Assembly: GCF_900107255.1 (NCBI RefSeq)
Contig: NZ_FNPH01000013.1
Coordinates: 35,643-99,642 of the forward strand
Direction of reading: 5' to 3'
Length of the DNA: 64,000 bases
From: Micromonospora pattaloongensis
GTDB lineage: Bacteria > Actinomycetota > Actinomycetes > Mycobacteriales > Micromonosporaceae
Within the stretch, counting starts at the first letter, position 1. The number at the start of each line of letters is the position of its first letter. The translations under genes were made by a program, and so were the position numbers. Below are positions 25,540-35,105 of the stretch, in pieces. The notes below the pieces were generated by a model. That model did no database searches. It was given only the letters and a program-made list of their open reading frames with translations, and was not told the origin of the DNA.

Positions 25540-27258
25540 ATGGCCGGCGTGCCGAACCCCTCGCGGCGCGCCATCGCCGTCCTCACCGCCCTGACCCTGC
25601 TGGTCCTCACCGGATGCGCCGGCGGCACCGCCGCGCCGACCCGATCCCCGTCGGCCGGCGCCACCACGACCGCCCCGGACGACCCCGCGGCCCGCGCCGC
25701 GCGGCTGGCCGGCACGCTGGCCGACGAGGACCTCGTCGGCCAGATCCTGATGCCCTACGCGTACGGCAGCTCGGCGACCGCGGTCTCCGCCGGCTCCGCG
25801 GCCGGCAACCGGAAGCTGGCCGGGGTGGACACCCCGGCCGAGATGATCGCCAAGTACCGGCTCGGCGGGCTGATCCTGGTCGGCTTCTCCGCCGACGACC
25901 CGACCGGCAAGAACCAGCAGACCAGCAACGTCGACAACCCGAAGCAGGTGCGGGCGCTCACCACCGGCCTGCAGCGGGCCGCGGCCGGCCTGGCCGCCGG
26001 CAAGGGGGAGGCGCCGCTGCTGATTGGCACCGACCAGGAGTACGGCGTGGTCACCCGGATCCGCTCCGGCGTGACCGCGCTGCCCAGCGCGATGGCCTCC
26101 GGGGCCGCCGGTCAGCCCGCGCTGACCGAGGGCGCGTGGCGGGCCGCCGGCACGGAGCTCGCGGCGCTCGGCGTGAACCTCGACTTCGCGCCGGTCGCCG
26201 ACGTGGCCGCCGCGAACAGCGCGGTGATCGGGTCCCGCTCGTACGGCGCCGACGCGAAGGCGACCGCGGCGCAGGTCGCGGCGGCGGTGCGCGGCCTGGA
26301 GGGCGCGGGCGTCGCCGCCACGCTCAAGCACTTCCCCGGACACGGGCACACCGCGGCCGACTCGCACGAGGCGCTGCCGGTGCTGACGCAGACCCGGTCG
26401 GCGCTCGACGCCGGCGACCTGCCGCCGTTCGCCGCCGGCATCGACGCGGGCGCGTCGATGGTGATGTCCGGGCACCTCGACGTCCGGGCCGTCGACCCGG
26501 GCACCCCGGCCACCTTCTCCCGCAAGGTGCTCACCGACGTGCTCCGCGGCGAGCTGGGCTTCCGCGGCGTCGTCGTGACCGACGGGATGAACATGGCGCC
26601 GGCGATGAAGTGGCCGGCCGGCGAGGCGGCGGTGCGGGCGGTCAACGCCGGCAACGACCTGCTGCTGATGCCGCCGGACGTGAAGGGCGCGTACGAGGGG
26701 CTGCTCGCGGCGCTGCGCGGCGGCGAACTGCCGCGGCCCCGGCTGGTCGAGGCGGTCACCCGGGTACTGACCCTGAAGCTGCGACTCGCCGACCAGCGCC
26801 CGCCGGCGATGTCCACGCTGAACAGCGCCGGCCACCGGCAGGCGGCCGCGCGGCTCGCCGCCGCCGCCGTCACCCAGCTGCGCGGCGCGTGCGGCCAGCC
26901 GGCGGTGCGCGGGCGGGTCACCGTCACCGCCTCCGCCGGCCGCGACAGCACCCGGGCGCTGCTGACCGGCGCGTTGCGCGCGGCGGGCGCCACCGTGGTG
27001 CCGGCCGGCGGCACCACCGTCCACCTCGTCGGGTACGGGGACACCGCGAAGGACCTCAACCCGGCGGCCGCGGTGACGGTGGCGATGGACACCCCGGCGA
27101 TCCTCGCGGCCGCCCGGTCGAAGACGCTGCTCGCCACGTACTCGTCGAGCCCGGCGTCGATGACGGCGCTCGCCGCCGTGCTCACCGGCAAGGCCCCCGC
27201 GCCGGGCCGCGCGCCGGTCGCCGTACCGGGGCTGCCGCCGACCGCCTGCGCCGGCTGA
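25540..27258 (+). CDS. GH3 beta-N-acetylglucosaminidase-like lipoprotein
   Basis: The 572-residue lipoprotein has lipobox LTGC at about residues 23-26. A family 3 glycoside hydrolase domain (about 50-425) contains the NagZ signature KHFPGHGHTAADSHEALP, with the His-Asp general acid/base dyad, and the nucleophile Asp in GVVVTDGMNMAPAM. A further domain at 425-572 resembles the C-terminal domain of two-domain GH3 enzymes. It probably releases N-acetylglucosamine from peptidoglycan or chitin oligomers at the cell surface. Confidence 0.9.
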   Translation: MAGVPNPSRRAIAVLTALTLLVLTGCAGGTAAPTRSPSAGATTTAPDDPAARAARLAGTLADEDLVGQILMPYAYGSSATAVSAGSAAGNRKLAGVDTPAEMIAKYRLGGLILVGFSADDPTGKNQQTSNVDNPKQVRALTTGLQRAAAGLAAGKGEAPLLIGTDQEYGVVTRIRSGVTALPSAMASGAAGQPALTEGAWRAAGTELAALGVNLDFAPVADVAAANSAVIGSRSYGADAKATAAQVAAAVRGLEGAGVAATLKHFPGHGHTAADSHEALPVLTQTRSALDAGDLPPFAAGIDAGASMVMSGHLDVRAVDPGTPATFSRKVLTDVLRGELGFRGVVVTDGMNMAPAMKWPAGEAAVRAVNAGNDLLLMPPDVKGAYEGLLAALRGGELPRPRLVEAVTRVLTLKLRLADQRPPAMSTLNSAGHRQAAARLAAAAVTQLRGACGQPAVRGRVTVTASAGRDSTRALLTGALRAAGATVVPAGGTTVHLVGYGDTAKDLNPAAAVTVAMDTPAILAAARSKTLLATYSSSPASMTALAAVLTGKAPAPGRAPVAVPGLPPTACAG

Positions 27259-27340
27259 CGCGTCGCCGGCCCGCGTGACGCCGGTCACGACTGATAGCGT
27301 TCGGCTGACTGTCCGACCGACCGAACGGGGGAGACGCGGG

Positions 27341-28345
27341 ATGGCGCGCCCCGAGCCGGCACTCTCCGTCGTCGTGCCGATCTTCAACGAGGAGGCCGTG
27401 CTCCCGCTCTTCGCGGTGCGGCTGCGCGCCACGCTGGACGAGCTCGGCGAGGCGTACGAGGTGGTCGCCGTCGACGACGGCAGCACCGACGCGACCCCGG
27501 CGGTCCTGGCCGGACTGCGCCGCGGCTGGCCGCAGCTGCGGGTGATCCGGCTGCGCCGCAACAGCGGCCACCAGGCGGCGCTGACCGCCGGGCTGTTCCG
27601 GGCCCGCGGCGCGTACGTCGCCAGCATCGACGCCGACCTGCAGGACCCGCCGGAGCTGATCCCCGAGCTGCTGCGCACCGCGCGGGCCGGCGGGCTGGAC
27701 ATCGTGTACGGGGTGCGCAACGACCGCTCCACGGACCCGCCGTTCAAGCGGTGGACCGCCGGGCTCTACTACCGCCTGGTGCGCCGGCTGGTCGCCGACA
27801 CCGTGCCCGCCCAGGCCGGCGACTTCCGGCTGCTGAGCCGCGCCACAGTCGAGGCGCTGCGCGAGCTTCCCGAGCGCGCCCCGGTGCTGCGGCTGGTCGT
27901 GCCCTGGCTGGGCTTCCCGAGCGCGGAGGTCGGCTACGCCCGCGCGGAACGGGCGGCCGGGCGCACCAAGTACTCGCTGTCGCGGATGGTCCGGCTGGCC
28001 GCCGACAGCGTCATCAACTTCTCGCCGGTGCCGCTGCGGCTGGCGACCTGGCTCGGTGTCTGCGGCGTGCTGCTCTGCGGGGTGCTGGTCATCATCGCGA
28101 TCGTGGCCTACCTGAGGGACTCCACCGTGGCCGGCTGGGCGTCGCTCTACGTGGTGGTGCTCTTCCTCGGCGCGGTGCAGCTGCTCTGCCTCGGGCTGCT
28201 CGGCGAGTACGTCGCGCGGATCTTCGGCGCGGTCCAGGGGCGACCGAGCTACTTCGTCAGCGCGGACAGCGACGACGCCGGGGAGCTGCCGCCGGCCGGC
28301 GGCGGGCGGCCGGCCACCGCGCCCGAGCCCAGGGCCGGCCGGTGA
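27341..28345 (+). CDS. GT2 polyprenyl-phosphate glycosyltransferase (ArnC/DPM1 type)
   Basis: The 334-residue protein has an N-terminal GT-A domain (LSVVVPIFNEEAVLPL, VDDGSTDAT, DADLQDPPEL with the DxD-type metal site) and two C-terminal membrane helices (about 235-260 and 268-295). This is the fold of ArnC, GtrB and Dpm1, which load a sugar onto polyprenyl phosphate. The start at 27341 follows GGGGGAGA. Its stop overlaps the GTG of the next gene, a polytopic protein that is the likely user of the lipid-linked sugar. Confidence 0.9.
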   Translation: MARPEPALSVVVPIFNEEAVLPLFAVRLRATLDELGEAYEVVAVDDGSTDATPAVLAGLRRGWPQLRVIRLRRNSGHQAALTAGLFRARGAYVASIDADLQDPPELIPELLRTARAGGLDIVYGVRNDRSTDPPFKRWTAGLYYRLVRRLVADTVPAQAGDFRLLSRATVEALRELPERAPVLRLVVPWLGFPSAEVGYARAERAAGRTKYSLSRMVRLAADSVINFSPVPLRLATWLGVCGVLLCGVLVIIAIVAYLRDSTVAGWASLYVVVLFLGAVQLLCLGLLGEYVARIFGAVQGRPSYFVSADSDDAGELPPAGGGRPATAPEPRAGR

Positions 28346-30618
28346 CCGCCACGCTCGGGCGGGCCGCCGCCCCCGACGTCGCGCCGACGTCGTCCCGGCA
28401 CGCGCCCGTGCAACGCTGGCTGCCGCTGGTCGCCGGGCTCAGCTACGTCGCCGCGGTCCTGCTCGCCGCCGACACCGCGCCGCTGGACCTCCTCCGCTAC
28501 GCCGGGTACGTCGCCTTCGCCCTGCTGCTGCCCGGCACCCTGGTCTACCGCGCCCTCCGCCGCCGGCCGCACACCCTGGTCGAGGACCTCGCGATGGGCG
28601 CGGCGGTCGGGCTGGTGCTGGAGCTGCCGGCCTGGGCGCTGTTCAGCGTGCTGGACCTGCGGGGCTGGCTGTGGCTCTGGCCGCTGGCGGTGGTCGGGGT
28701 CTTCGCCGTCGTGCCCCGGCTGCGCCGGCACTGGGTGGTGCGCGGCTACACGCCCGCCCCGCTCGGCTGGTCGTGGTCGGTGGCCGGGGTGGTCGCCTTC
28801 TTCACCACCTATCTCGGCTACACCTTCCTCGAACGCAACCCCATCCTGCCGACCTCGCACGACACCCGGCAGTACCTGGACCTGGCGTACCAGCTGTCGC
28901 TCGCCGGCGAGGCCAAGCACCAGTTCCCGATCCACGTGCCGCAGGTCGCGGCCGAGCCGCTGCACTACCACTGGTTCGGCTACGCCCACATGGCCGCCAC
29001 CAGCCTGATCGGCCACATCGACCTGCCGGTGGTGGCGCTGCGGCTGGCCGTCCCCGCGCTCTGCGCGGCGGCGATCGTGCTGACCGCGGTGCTCGGCTGG
29101 CGGGTCAGCGGCCGCCCGTACGTCGGGGCGATCGCGGCGGCGCTCTTCTTCGTCATCGGCGAGACCAACTTCACCCACCCGGTGACGATGCCGTTCGGCA
29201 CCCAGGCGTCGTTCGTCATCTGGCACGGCATGTCGATGATCTACAGCTGGGTCCTCCTGATCGCGCTCGTCGCCGCGCTCGCCGACGTGGTCGACCGGCG
29301 GCCGGAGCGGCCGGTGCCGTCGATCGGGCCCGGCGCGTTCGTCCTCGCCGCCCTGCTGATGTTCGCCTCCAGCGGTGCCAAGGCCAGCTCCGTGCCGGTC
29401 GTCGCGGTGGCGTTGGCGATCACCGCGGTCGCGCTGCTGATCGCGCAGCGGCGCATCCCGTGGGCGGTGGTGGTGGCCGGCGTTCTCGCCGGGGCGGCGC
29501 AGCTCTTCGCCACCGCGGTGCTCTACCACTTCAAGACCTACGGCGTGCAGCTCGGACCGTTCTGGAGCTTCGAGCGCTTCTGGGCGCAGCCGCCCGCCGG
29601 GTGGGCGCGGCCGGTGCTCGTCGTGGCGGTGGTCGCGGCCTTCGTCATCAACATGCAGCTGCGGGCCGCCGGCGCGGTGGCGCTGCTCACGGCGCGGCGG
29701 TGGCGGCTCGAACCCGTGCAGTGGTTCCTGCTCGCCGGCGCGGTCGCCGGACCCGGTCTCTACCTGCTGTTGGAGCAGTCCAGCGACGGCAACCAGTACT
29801 TCACCCGCGCCGGGTTCACCTTCACCGTCGTGGTCTCCGCGTGGGGATACGCGCTGGCCGTCGAGCGCGCCCGGCTCGGCCGGCGCGGTCGGTGGCTCCT
29901 CGGCGGGTTCGCCGCCGCCCTCGGCGGGCTGCTCGTGCTCACCCAGTTGCGTCACGCCCCGGCGGCCACGTACGAGAACTCCCTCGCCCCGCTGCTGCCG
30001 CTGCTGCGCTGGGCGCTGCTGCTCGGCGTCGCCGGGCTGGTCGGCGCGCTGATCTGGGCCGTCGCCCGGCCGGCGCTGCCGGCGCTGCGCGGACGTGGCC
30101 CGGTGGTGGTGCTGACCGCGCTGCTCGTGGTCGGGGCGCCCGGCCTGGTGATGGACATGTACAAGTCCGCGCAGTCGCCGAACGGCGGCGCGTACGCCAC
30201 CGTGCCGCTGCCCGCCTCGCGTGTCGAGGCGGCCCGGTGGACGCGGGAGCACAGCGCGCCGTCCGATGTGGTCGCCACCAACGTGCACTGTCTGGCCGTC
30301 TACGAGGGCGGCTGGTGCGACCCGCGCTCGTTCTGGCTCAGCGCGTACGCCGAACGACGTGTGCTGGTCGAGGGCTGGGCGTTCGCGCCGCGGGTCGCCG
30401 CGCTCGGACTGGTGCCGTTCTGGGACCAGGAGCTGCTGGGCCGCAACGACGCGGCGTTCACCGCCCCGACCGAGGCGGGGCTGCGGGAGCTGCGGGAGCG
30501 GCACGGGGTGCGCTGGCTGGTGGTGGACCGGTCGGTCGGCGTCGAGTCACCGGAGCTGCCGCGGCTGGCGCGACTCGGGTTCGACAATGGCCGGATGGCG
30601 GTCTACGAGCTGCGCTGA
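28342..30618 (+). CDS. Polytopic membrane protein, probable lipid-sugar-dependent glycosyltransferase
   Basis: The 758-residue protein has about 14 hydrophobic helices through residue 610, then a soluble C-terminal domain (about 620-758, with SDVVATNVHCLAVYEGG and RWLVVDRSV). An extracytoplasmic loop after an early helix holds an acidic/His-rich motif (ILPTSHDTRQYLDLAYQ, LHYHWFGY). This topology matches GT-C enzymes (PMT/ArnT-like or DUF2206-type). It is translationally coupled to the GT2 gene, so it probably transfers a sugar from polyprenyl phosphate to a wall polymer or protein. The exact family and acceptor are not known. Confidence 0.75.
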   Translation: MTATLGRAAAPDVAPTSSRHAPVQRWLPLVAGLSYVAAVLLAADTAPLDLLRYAGYVAFALLLPGTLVYRALRRRPHTLVEDLAMGAAVGLVLELPAWALFSVLDLRGWLWLWPLAVVGVFAVVPRLRRHWVVRGYTPAPLGWSWSVAGVVAFFTTYLGYTFLERNPILPTSHDTRQYLDLAYQLSLAGEAKHQFPIHVPQVAAEPLHYHWFGYAHMAATSLIGHIDLPVVALRLAVPALCAAAIVLTAVLGWRVSGRPYVGAIAAALFFVIGETNFTHPVTMPFGTQASFVIWHGMSMIYSWVLLIALVAALADVVDRRPERPVPSIGPGAFVLAALLMFASSGAKASSVPVVAVALAITAVALLIAQRRIPWAVVVAGVLAGAAQLFATAVLYHFKTYGVQLGPFWSFERFWAQPPAGWARPVLVVAVVAAFVINMQLRAAGAVALLTARRWRLEPVQWFLLAGAVAGPGLYLLLEQSSDGNQYFTRAGFTFTVVVSAWGYALAVERARLGRRGRWLLGGFAAALGGLLVLTQLRHAPAATYENSLAPLLPLLRWALLLGVAGLVGALIWAVARPALPALRGRGPVVVLTALLVVGAPGLVMDMYKSAQSPNGGAYATVPLPASRVEAARWTREHSAPSDVVATNVHCLAVYEGGWCDPRSFWLSAYAERRVLVEGWAFAPRVAALGLVPFWDQELLGRNDAAFTAPTEAGLRELRERHGVRWLVVDRSVGVESPELPRLARLGFDNGRMAVYELR

Positions 30619-30627
30619 CCGATGGGG

Positions 30628-31248
30628 TCAGGCGGCCGGCACGGGCTCACGCATCCGCATCATCCAGAAGCTCGACGGGACGCGGGTGGCGTCGTCGATC
30701 ACCTCGCCGTCGACGTGGGCGAAGGACTCCCGCGCCAGCGCGGTGAACGCCTCCGGCTCGCGCACGTGCTCGCCGCGGTCGTTCTCCGACATCCACCGCG
30801 AGATCCGCCCCTGCCGCGGCTCGTAGCAGGTGTCCACGGCGATCACCCGGCCCCCCGGTGCGAGCGCCTTCGCGGCCACCCGGAGCAGCTGCCGGCAGTC
30901 CTCGTCGGAGAGGTGGTGCAGCAGCCCGAGCAGCAGCACCGCGTTCGCGGGCGGGATCTCCGTCAGGTGCTGCTCGCCGAAGACCTCGCAGCGGAACTCG
31001 GCGCGGTCGCCCCAGCGCTCGCGCGCCCAGTCGATGTAGCGCGGCGCGGTGTCGAAACCGAAGTAGGTGACGCGGGGGAGGCGCTCGAAGTAGTAGGCCG
31101 GCCCGCAGCCGACGTCGATCACGGTGTCCCCGTCGACCAGCCCGAGCTCGTCGAGGCAGCGGTAGCGCAACCGATCCGCGCCGAGACCGCGCTGCAGCGC
31201 GACGTAGAGCGGGACGTGCCCGAGGAGCCGCTTCACCGCTGCGAGCAT
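30628..31248 (-). CDS. Class I SAM-dependent methyltransferase
   Basis: This 206-residue enzyme has motif I VIDVGCGPAYYFERLP, an acidic residue binding the ribose in YFGFDTAPRY, and the later AVLLLGLLHHLSD and LAPGGRVIAVDTCYEP blocks. The motif resembles methyltransferases in polyketide and glycan clusters. It is convergent with the membrane glycosyltransferase gene, and a second methyltransferase lies upstream on the same strand. The acceptor is unknown. Confidence 0.85.
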   Translation of the reverse strand: MLAAVKRLLGHVPLYVALQRGLGADRLRYRCLDELGLVDGDTVIDVGCGPAYYFERLPRVTYFGFDTAPRYIDWARERWGDRAEFRCEVFGEQHLTEIPPANAVLLLGLLHHLSDEDCRQLLRVAAKALAPGGRVIAVDTCYEPRQGRISRWMSENDRGEHVREPEAFTALARESFAHVDGEVIDDATRVPSSFWMMRMREPVPAA

Positions 31249-31325
31249 CTCGCTCTCCTTCGCCGCCGACGCCGCTCCACGCGCTGCGCCACGTGGCGCT
31301 GCAACTTATCAGAGGGTGGCCGGGC

Positions 31326-32036
31326 TCACACCGGCCGGTGGGCGCGGAGCATCAGCGACACCCCGGGCAGCGACTTCACCGGCAGGTAGCGCTCCGCCGC
31401 GATGATCGCGGTCAGCCCGAGGTTGACCACGCCCGGCAGGTCGTCGAGGTCGCTGCCGGTGGAGTTGCGGCGTCGCCACGCGGCGACCGGACGCAGCAGC
31501 ACGTTCCAGCTCCACAGCTCGTCGACGACCAGACCGGCCTTCTCGATGACCGCGGTCAGCGTGGCGCGGTCGTAGCGGCGTACGTGCCCCACCGCGACGT
31601 CGTGCGCCGACCAGAGCCGCATGTCGCACGGCACCGCGATCAGCGCGGTCCCGCCCGGGCGCAGCGTCCGGCGCAGCTCGGCCGCCGCCAGGTGGTCCTC
31701 CTCGATGTGCTCGAGGATGTCGAACGCCACGACCAGGTCGAGGCCGGCCGAGGGCAGCGGCAGGAAACGCGCGTCGGCGCGGATCACCGACAGCCCGCGC
31801 TCCCGCGCCACCTCCGCGCCGTCCTGGCTGTACTCCAGCGCCACCGGCCGCCAGCCGTGCGCGCGCAGCACCCGGGTGTTGCCGCCGCCGGCGGCGCCGA
31901 TGTCCAGGGCCCGACCGGGGCGTACCCCGCCGGCGGCCAGCCGCCGCAGCGAACGGGCGAGCAGCGCCCGCCGCTCCCGGTACCACCAGTGGGTGTCCTC
32001 GAGAGCGGCCAGCTTGCGGATCTCGGTGGCTTCCAC
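31326..32036 (-). CDS. Class I SAM-dependent methyltransferase
   Basis: The 236-residue protein begins MEATEIRKLAALEDTHWWYRERR, a tryptophan-rich start common in sugar or lipid methyltransferases of polysaccharide clusters. Motif I is ALDIGAAGGGNTRVL, followed by DLVVAFDILEHIEED and LRPGGTALIAVPC. AGGAG five bases before GTG 32036 fixes the start; longer in-frame readings run into the carboxylase gene. The C-terminal part (NLGLTAIIAAERYLPVKSLP) is hydrophobic and may associate with the membrane. Confidence 0.85.
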   Translation of the reverse strand: MEATEIRKLAALEDTHWWYRERRALLARSLRRLAAGGVRPGRALDIGAAGGGNTRVLRAHGWRPVALEYSQDGAEVARERGLSVIRADARFLPLPSAGLDLVVAFDILEHIEEDHLAAAELRRTLRPGGTALIAVPCDMRLWSAHDVAVGHVRRYDRATLTAVIEKAGLVVDELWSWNVLLRPVAAWRRRNSTGSDLDDLPGVVNLGLTAIIAAERYLPVKSLPGVSLMLRAHRPV

Positions 32037-32087
32037 GCGTACTCCTGATGTCGGGGCGGCCCCGACCCTAACCCGCGCGGCACATGG

Positions 32088-32131
32088 GACGGGTCCCCTC
32101 CCATGCGCGAAGCGATGGGAGGGGACCCGTC
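32088..32131 (-). terminator. Terminator hairpin after the fatty acid operon
   Basis: A 17-bp perfect stem (32088-32104 with 32115-32131) lies directly after the accD stop on the minus strand, separating the fab operon from the methyltransferase gene downstream. The T-run is short or absent, as is usual in very GC-rich genomes. Confidence 0.8.
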
Positions 32132-32137
32132 TTGACG

Positions 32138-33562
32138 TCAGAGGGGGATGTTGCCGTGTGCGCCGCGGGCGGCGGGCGCCGCCGCGATCGCGTCCGCGAT
32201 CCGCCGGCGGGTCTCCGCCGGCTTGATCACGTCGTCCACGACCCCGATCTCCAGCGCCCGGTTCACGCCACCGGCGACCCGGACCTGCTCCTCGATCAGC
32301 TGCGCGCGCAGCGCCTCGCGCTCCTCGGGCGGCGCGGCGGCCAGCTTCTTGCGGTGCAGGATGTTCACCGCCGCCGACGCGCCCATCACCGCGACCTCCG
32401 CGTTCGGCCAGGCGAAGACCGCGGTCGCGCCGAGCGAGCGGGAGTTCATCGCGATGTACGCCCCGCCGTACGCCTTGCGGGTCACCAGCGTCACCCGCGG
32501 CACGACCGCCTCGGCGAAGGCGTGCAGCAGCTTGGCGCCGCGGCGCACCACGCCGTCCCACTCCTGGCCCAGCCCCGGCAGGTAGCCCGGCACGTCCACC
32601 AGCACGATCAGCGGCACGCCGAGCGAGTCGCACATCCGCACGAAGCGCGCCGCCTTCTCGGCGCTGGAGGCGTCGAGGCAGCCGCCCAGCCGCATCGGGT
32701 TGTTGGCGATGACCCCGACGGTACGGCCGGCGAAGCGCCCCAGCGTGGTCACCACGTTCGGCGCCCACTTGGCGTGCAGCTCCACCCCCGGGGCGTCGAG
32801 CAGCGCCTTGACCACCGGCTTCACGTCGTACGCCCGGTTGGCCTCGGCCGGCATCACCGCGGACAGGTCATGGCCTTCCTCGGCCTCCGCCGGGATGTCG
32901 GCCGGGCTGATCCGCCCCTGCCGGCCGAGCAGCGCCGCCAGCTTGCGCGCCTCGGCCAGCGCCGACTCGTCGTCCTTCGTGGTCACGTGCACCACGCCGG
33001 AGCGCCGACCGTGCGGCTCCGGACCGCCCAGGCGCTCCATGTCGACCTGCTCGCCGGTGACGCTGCGGACCACCTCCGGACCGGTCACGAAGATCCGGCC
33101 GGCGGCGCTCATCACCACGATGTCGGTCAGCGCCGGGCCGTACGCCGCGCCGCCGGCCGCCGGGCCGAGCACGACCGAGATCTGCGGCACCCGGCCGGAG
33201 GCCCGGACCATGGCGGCGAAGACCTGACCGACCGCGTCCAGCGCCACCACGCCCTCGGCGAGACGCGCCCCGCCGGAGTGCCAGAGCCCGAGCACCGGCA
33301 CCCGCTCGCGCACCGCGGCATCGATCGCGTCGACGATGTGCTGGCACCCCTCGGTGCCCATCGCGCCGCCCATCTTGGTCGCGTCGGTCGCATAAGCGAT
33401 CGCCGGCGTGCCGTCGATCTCGCCGCGCGCCCACAGGACCCCGGAGGTGTCGCGGGACATCAGCAGGCGCAGCGAACCGGCGTCGAAGAGCGCCCGGAGC
33501 CGCAGCTCGGGATCGCGGTAGTCGGTCGTGGACTGATCAGCGCTGACAGAGGTGGTGGTCAC
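32138..33562 (-). CDS. accD: Acyl-CoA carboxylase beta (carboxyltransferase) subunit
   Basis: About 474 residues of the crotonase-fold carboxyltransferase beta subunit used for malonyl-CoA or related acyl-CoA formation. The N-terminal half holds GTEGCQHIVDAIDAAV, LWHSGGARLAEG and LGPAAGGAAYGPALTD (oxyanion). The C-terminal half holds DVPGYLPGLGQEWDG, RKAYGGAYIAMNS and WPNAEVAVMGASAAV. GTG at 33562 with GGAG eight bases upstream is preferred; a TTG at 33577 is an alternative. It is the last gene of the fab operon, 24 bp after fabF. The biotinylated alpha subunit is elsewhere. Confidence 0.92.
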   Translation of the reverse strand: MTTTSVSADQSTTDYRDPELRLRALFDAGSLRLLMSRDTSGVLWARGEIDGTPAIAYATDATKMGGAMGTEGCQHIVDAIDAAVRERVPVLGLWHSGGARLAEGVVALDAVGQVFAAMVRASGRVPQISVVLGPAAGGAAYGPALTDIVVMSAAGRIFVTGPEVVRSVTGEQVDMERLGGPEPHGRRSGVVHVTTKDDESALAEARKLAALLGRQGRISPADIPAEAEEGHDLSAVMPAEANRAYDVKPVVKALLDAPGVELHAKWAPNVVTTLGRFAGRTVGVIANNPMRLGGCLDASSAEKAARFVRMCDSLGVPLIVLVDVPGYLPGLGQEWDGVVRRGAKLLHAFAEAVVPRVTLVTRKAYGGAYIAMNSRSLGATAVFAWPNAEVAVMGASAAVNILHRKKLAAAPPEEREALRAQLIEEQVRVAGGVNRALEIGVVDDVIKPAETRRRIADAIAAAPAARGAHGNIPL

Positions 33563-33586
33563 GGCAGCAGTCTCCAAATCCGTGTC

Positions 33587-34813
33587 TCAGGCCCGCGTGA
33601 AGACGAGAGCCACGTTGTGGCCGCCGAAGCCGAACGAGTTGTTCAGGGCGGCGGGGATGTCCATCTGGCGCGCCTTGTGGGCGGCCACGTCCAGGTCCAG
33701 GCCGTCGTCCGGGTCGTCCAGGTTGATCGTCGGCGGCACGACGCCGTCGCGGATCGCCAGGATCGTCGCGATCGACTCCAGGGCGCCGGCCGCGCCCAGC
33801 AGGTGGCCGGACATCGACTTGGTCGCGGTCAGCACCGGGTGGGTTCCGACCGACGCGCGCAGCGCGGCGATCTCGGCCATGTCGCCGACCGGGGTGGAGG
33901 TGGCGTGCGCGTTGACGTGGACGATGTCCGTCCTCGTGACGCCCGCGTCCGCGATCGCCTTCTCGATCGCCCGGATCGCGCCGTGGCCCTCCGGGTGCGG
34001 CTGCACGATGTCGTACCCGTCGGAGGTGAGGCCCGCGCCGGCCAGCCGGGCGTAGACCCGGGCGCCGCGGGCCGCGGCGTGATCGGCCCGTTCGAGCACG
34101 ATCACTCCGGCGCCCTCGCCGAGCACGAAGCCGTCGCGCGCCTTGTCCCACGGCCGGGAGGCCTTCTCCGGCTCGTCGTTGCGGGTCGACATCGCCCGCA
34201 TCGACGCGAACCCGGCGATCGGCAGCTGGTGGATGACCGCCTCGGTGCCACCGGCCACCACCACGTCGGCCCGGCCGGCGCGGATGATGTCGAGACCGAG
34301 CGCGATCGCCTCGGCCCCGGTGGCGCAGGCGCTGGCGACCGAGTGGACCCCGGCCCGGGCGCCGAGCTCGAGGCCGACCCAGGCGGCCGGCCCGTTGGGC
34401 ATCAGCATCGGCACGGTGTGCGGCGACACCCGGCGCGGCCCGGAGGCCTCCAGGATGTCGTCCTGGGCCAGCAGCGTCTGCGCCCCGCCGATGCCGGAGC
34501 CGACGCTCACCGCCAGCCGTTCCGGGTCCAGCCCGGCGTCGGCGAGCCCGGCGTCCGCCCACGCCTGGTGCGCGGCGATCAGCGCGACCGCCTCCGACCG
34601 GTCGAGCCGGCGCAGCTTGACCCGGTCGAGCACCTCGCCCGGCTCGACCGCGAGCTGCGCCGCGATCCGGACCGGGAGCTGTTCGGCCCACGGGGCGGTG
34701 AGCGGACTCACCCCGGAGTGGCCGGCGAGCATGGCGTCCCAGGTCGACGCGACGTCCCCGCCGAGCGGGGTCGTCGCGCCGAGCCCGGTGACGACAACGT
34801 CGACCCTCGTCAC
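33587..34813 (-). CDS. fabF: Beta-ketoacyl-ACP synthase II
   Basis: The 408-residue enzyme elongates acyl-ACP with malonyl-ACP. The catalytic triad is visible: Cys163 in SACATGAEAI, His in VNAHATSTPVGD (about 298) and His in TKSMSGHLLGAAG (about 333), with the C-terminal NNSFGFGGHNVALVF motif. The GTG start overlaps the acpP stop by 4 bp. The length and motif spacing are normal for FabF. Confidence 0.96.
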   Translation of the reverse strand: MTRVDVVVTGLGATTPLGGDVASTWDAMLAGHSGVSPLTAPWAEQLPVRIAAQLAVEPGEVLDRVKLRRLDRSEAVALIAAHQAWADAGLADAGLDPERLAVSVGSGIGGAQTLLAQDDILEASGPRRVSPHTVPMLMPNGPAAWVGLELGARAGVHSVASACATGAEAIALGLDIIRAGRADVVVAGGTEAVIHQLPIAGFASMRAMSTRNDEPEKASRPWDKARDGFVLGEGAGVIVLERADHAAARGARVYARLAGAGLTSDGYDIVQPHPEGHGAIRAIEKAIADAGVTRTDIVHVNAHATSTPVGDMAEIAALRASVGTHPVLTATKSMSGHLLGAAGALESIATILAIRDGVVPPTINLDDPDDGLDLDVAAHKARQMDIPAALNNSFGFGGHNVALVFTRA

Positions 34814-35049
34814 GCCTGCGCCTCGATGTAGGCGACCGCGTCACCCACGGTCTTGAGGTTCTGCACCTCGTTGTCCGGGATCTTCACGCCGAACTTCTCC
34901 TCGGCCGCGACCACGACCTCGACCATGGACAGCGAGTCGACGTCCAGGTCGTCGGTGAACGACTTCTCGGTGGCCACGTCGTCCGGGTTCACGCCGGCGA
35001 CCTCTTCGAGGATCTCGGCGAGGCCGGCGGTGATCTCGTCACGGGTCAT
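34810..35049 (-). CDS. acpP: Acyl carrier protein
   Basis: The 79-residue acidic ACP has the phosphopantetheine attachment Ser39 in DLDVDSLSMVEVV. Four-helix ACP fold elements are present, and it starts MTRDEITAGLAEILEEVAG after a GAGGAA ribosome site. It sits between fabH and fabF, as in Streptomyces fabD-fabH-acpP-fabF. Confidence 0.96.
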   Translation of the reverse strand: MTRDEITAGLAEILEEVAGVNPDDVATEKSFTDDLDVDSLSMVEVVVAAEEKFGVKIPDNEVQNLKTVGDAVAYIEAQA

Positions 35050-35105
35050 TGGGGTTCCTCTCGATGGGTGGGTTCGATGCCGCCCGCGGTGGACGGCACA
35101 CGGTG

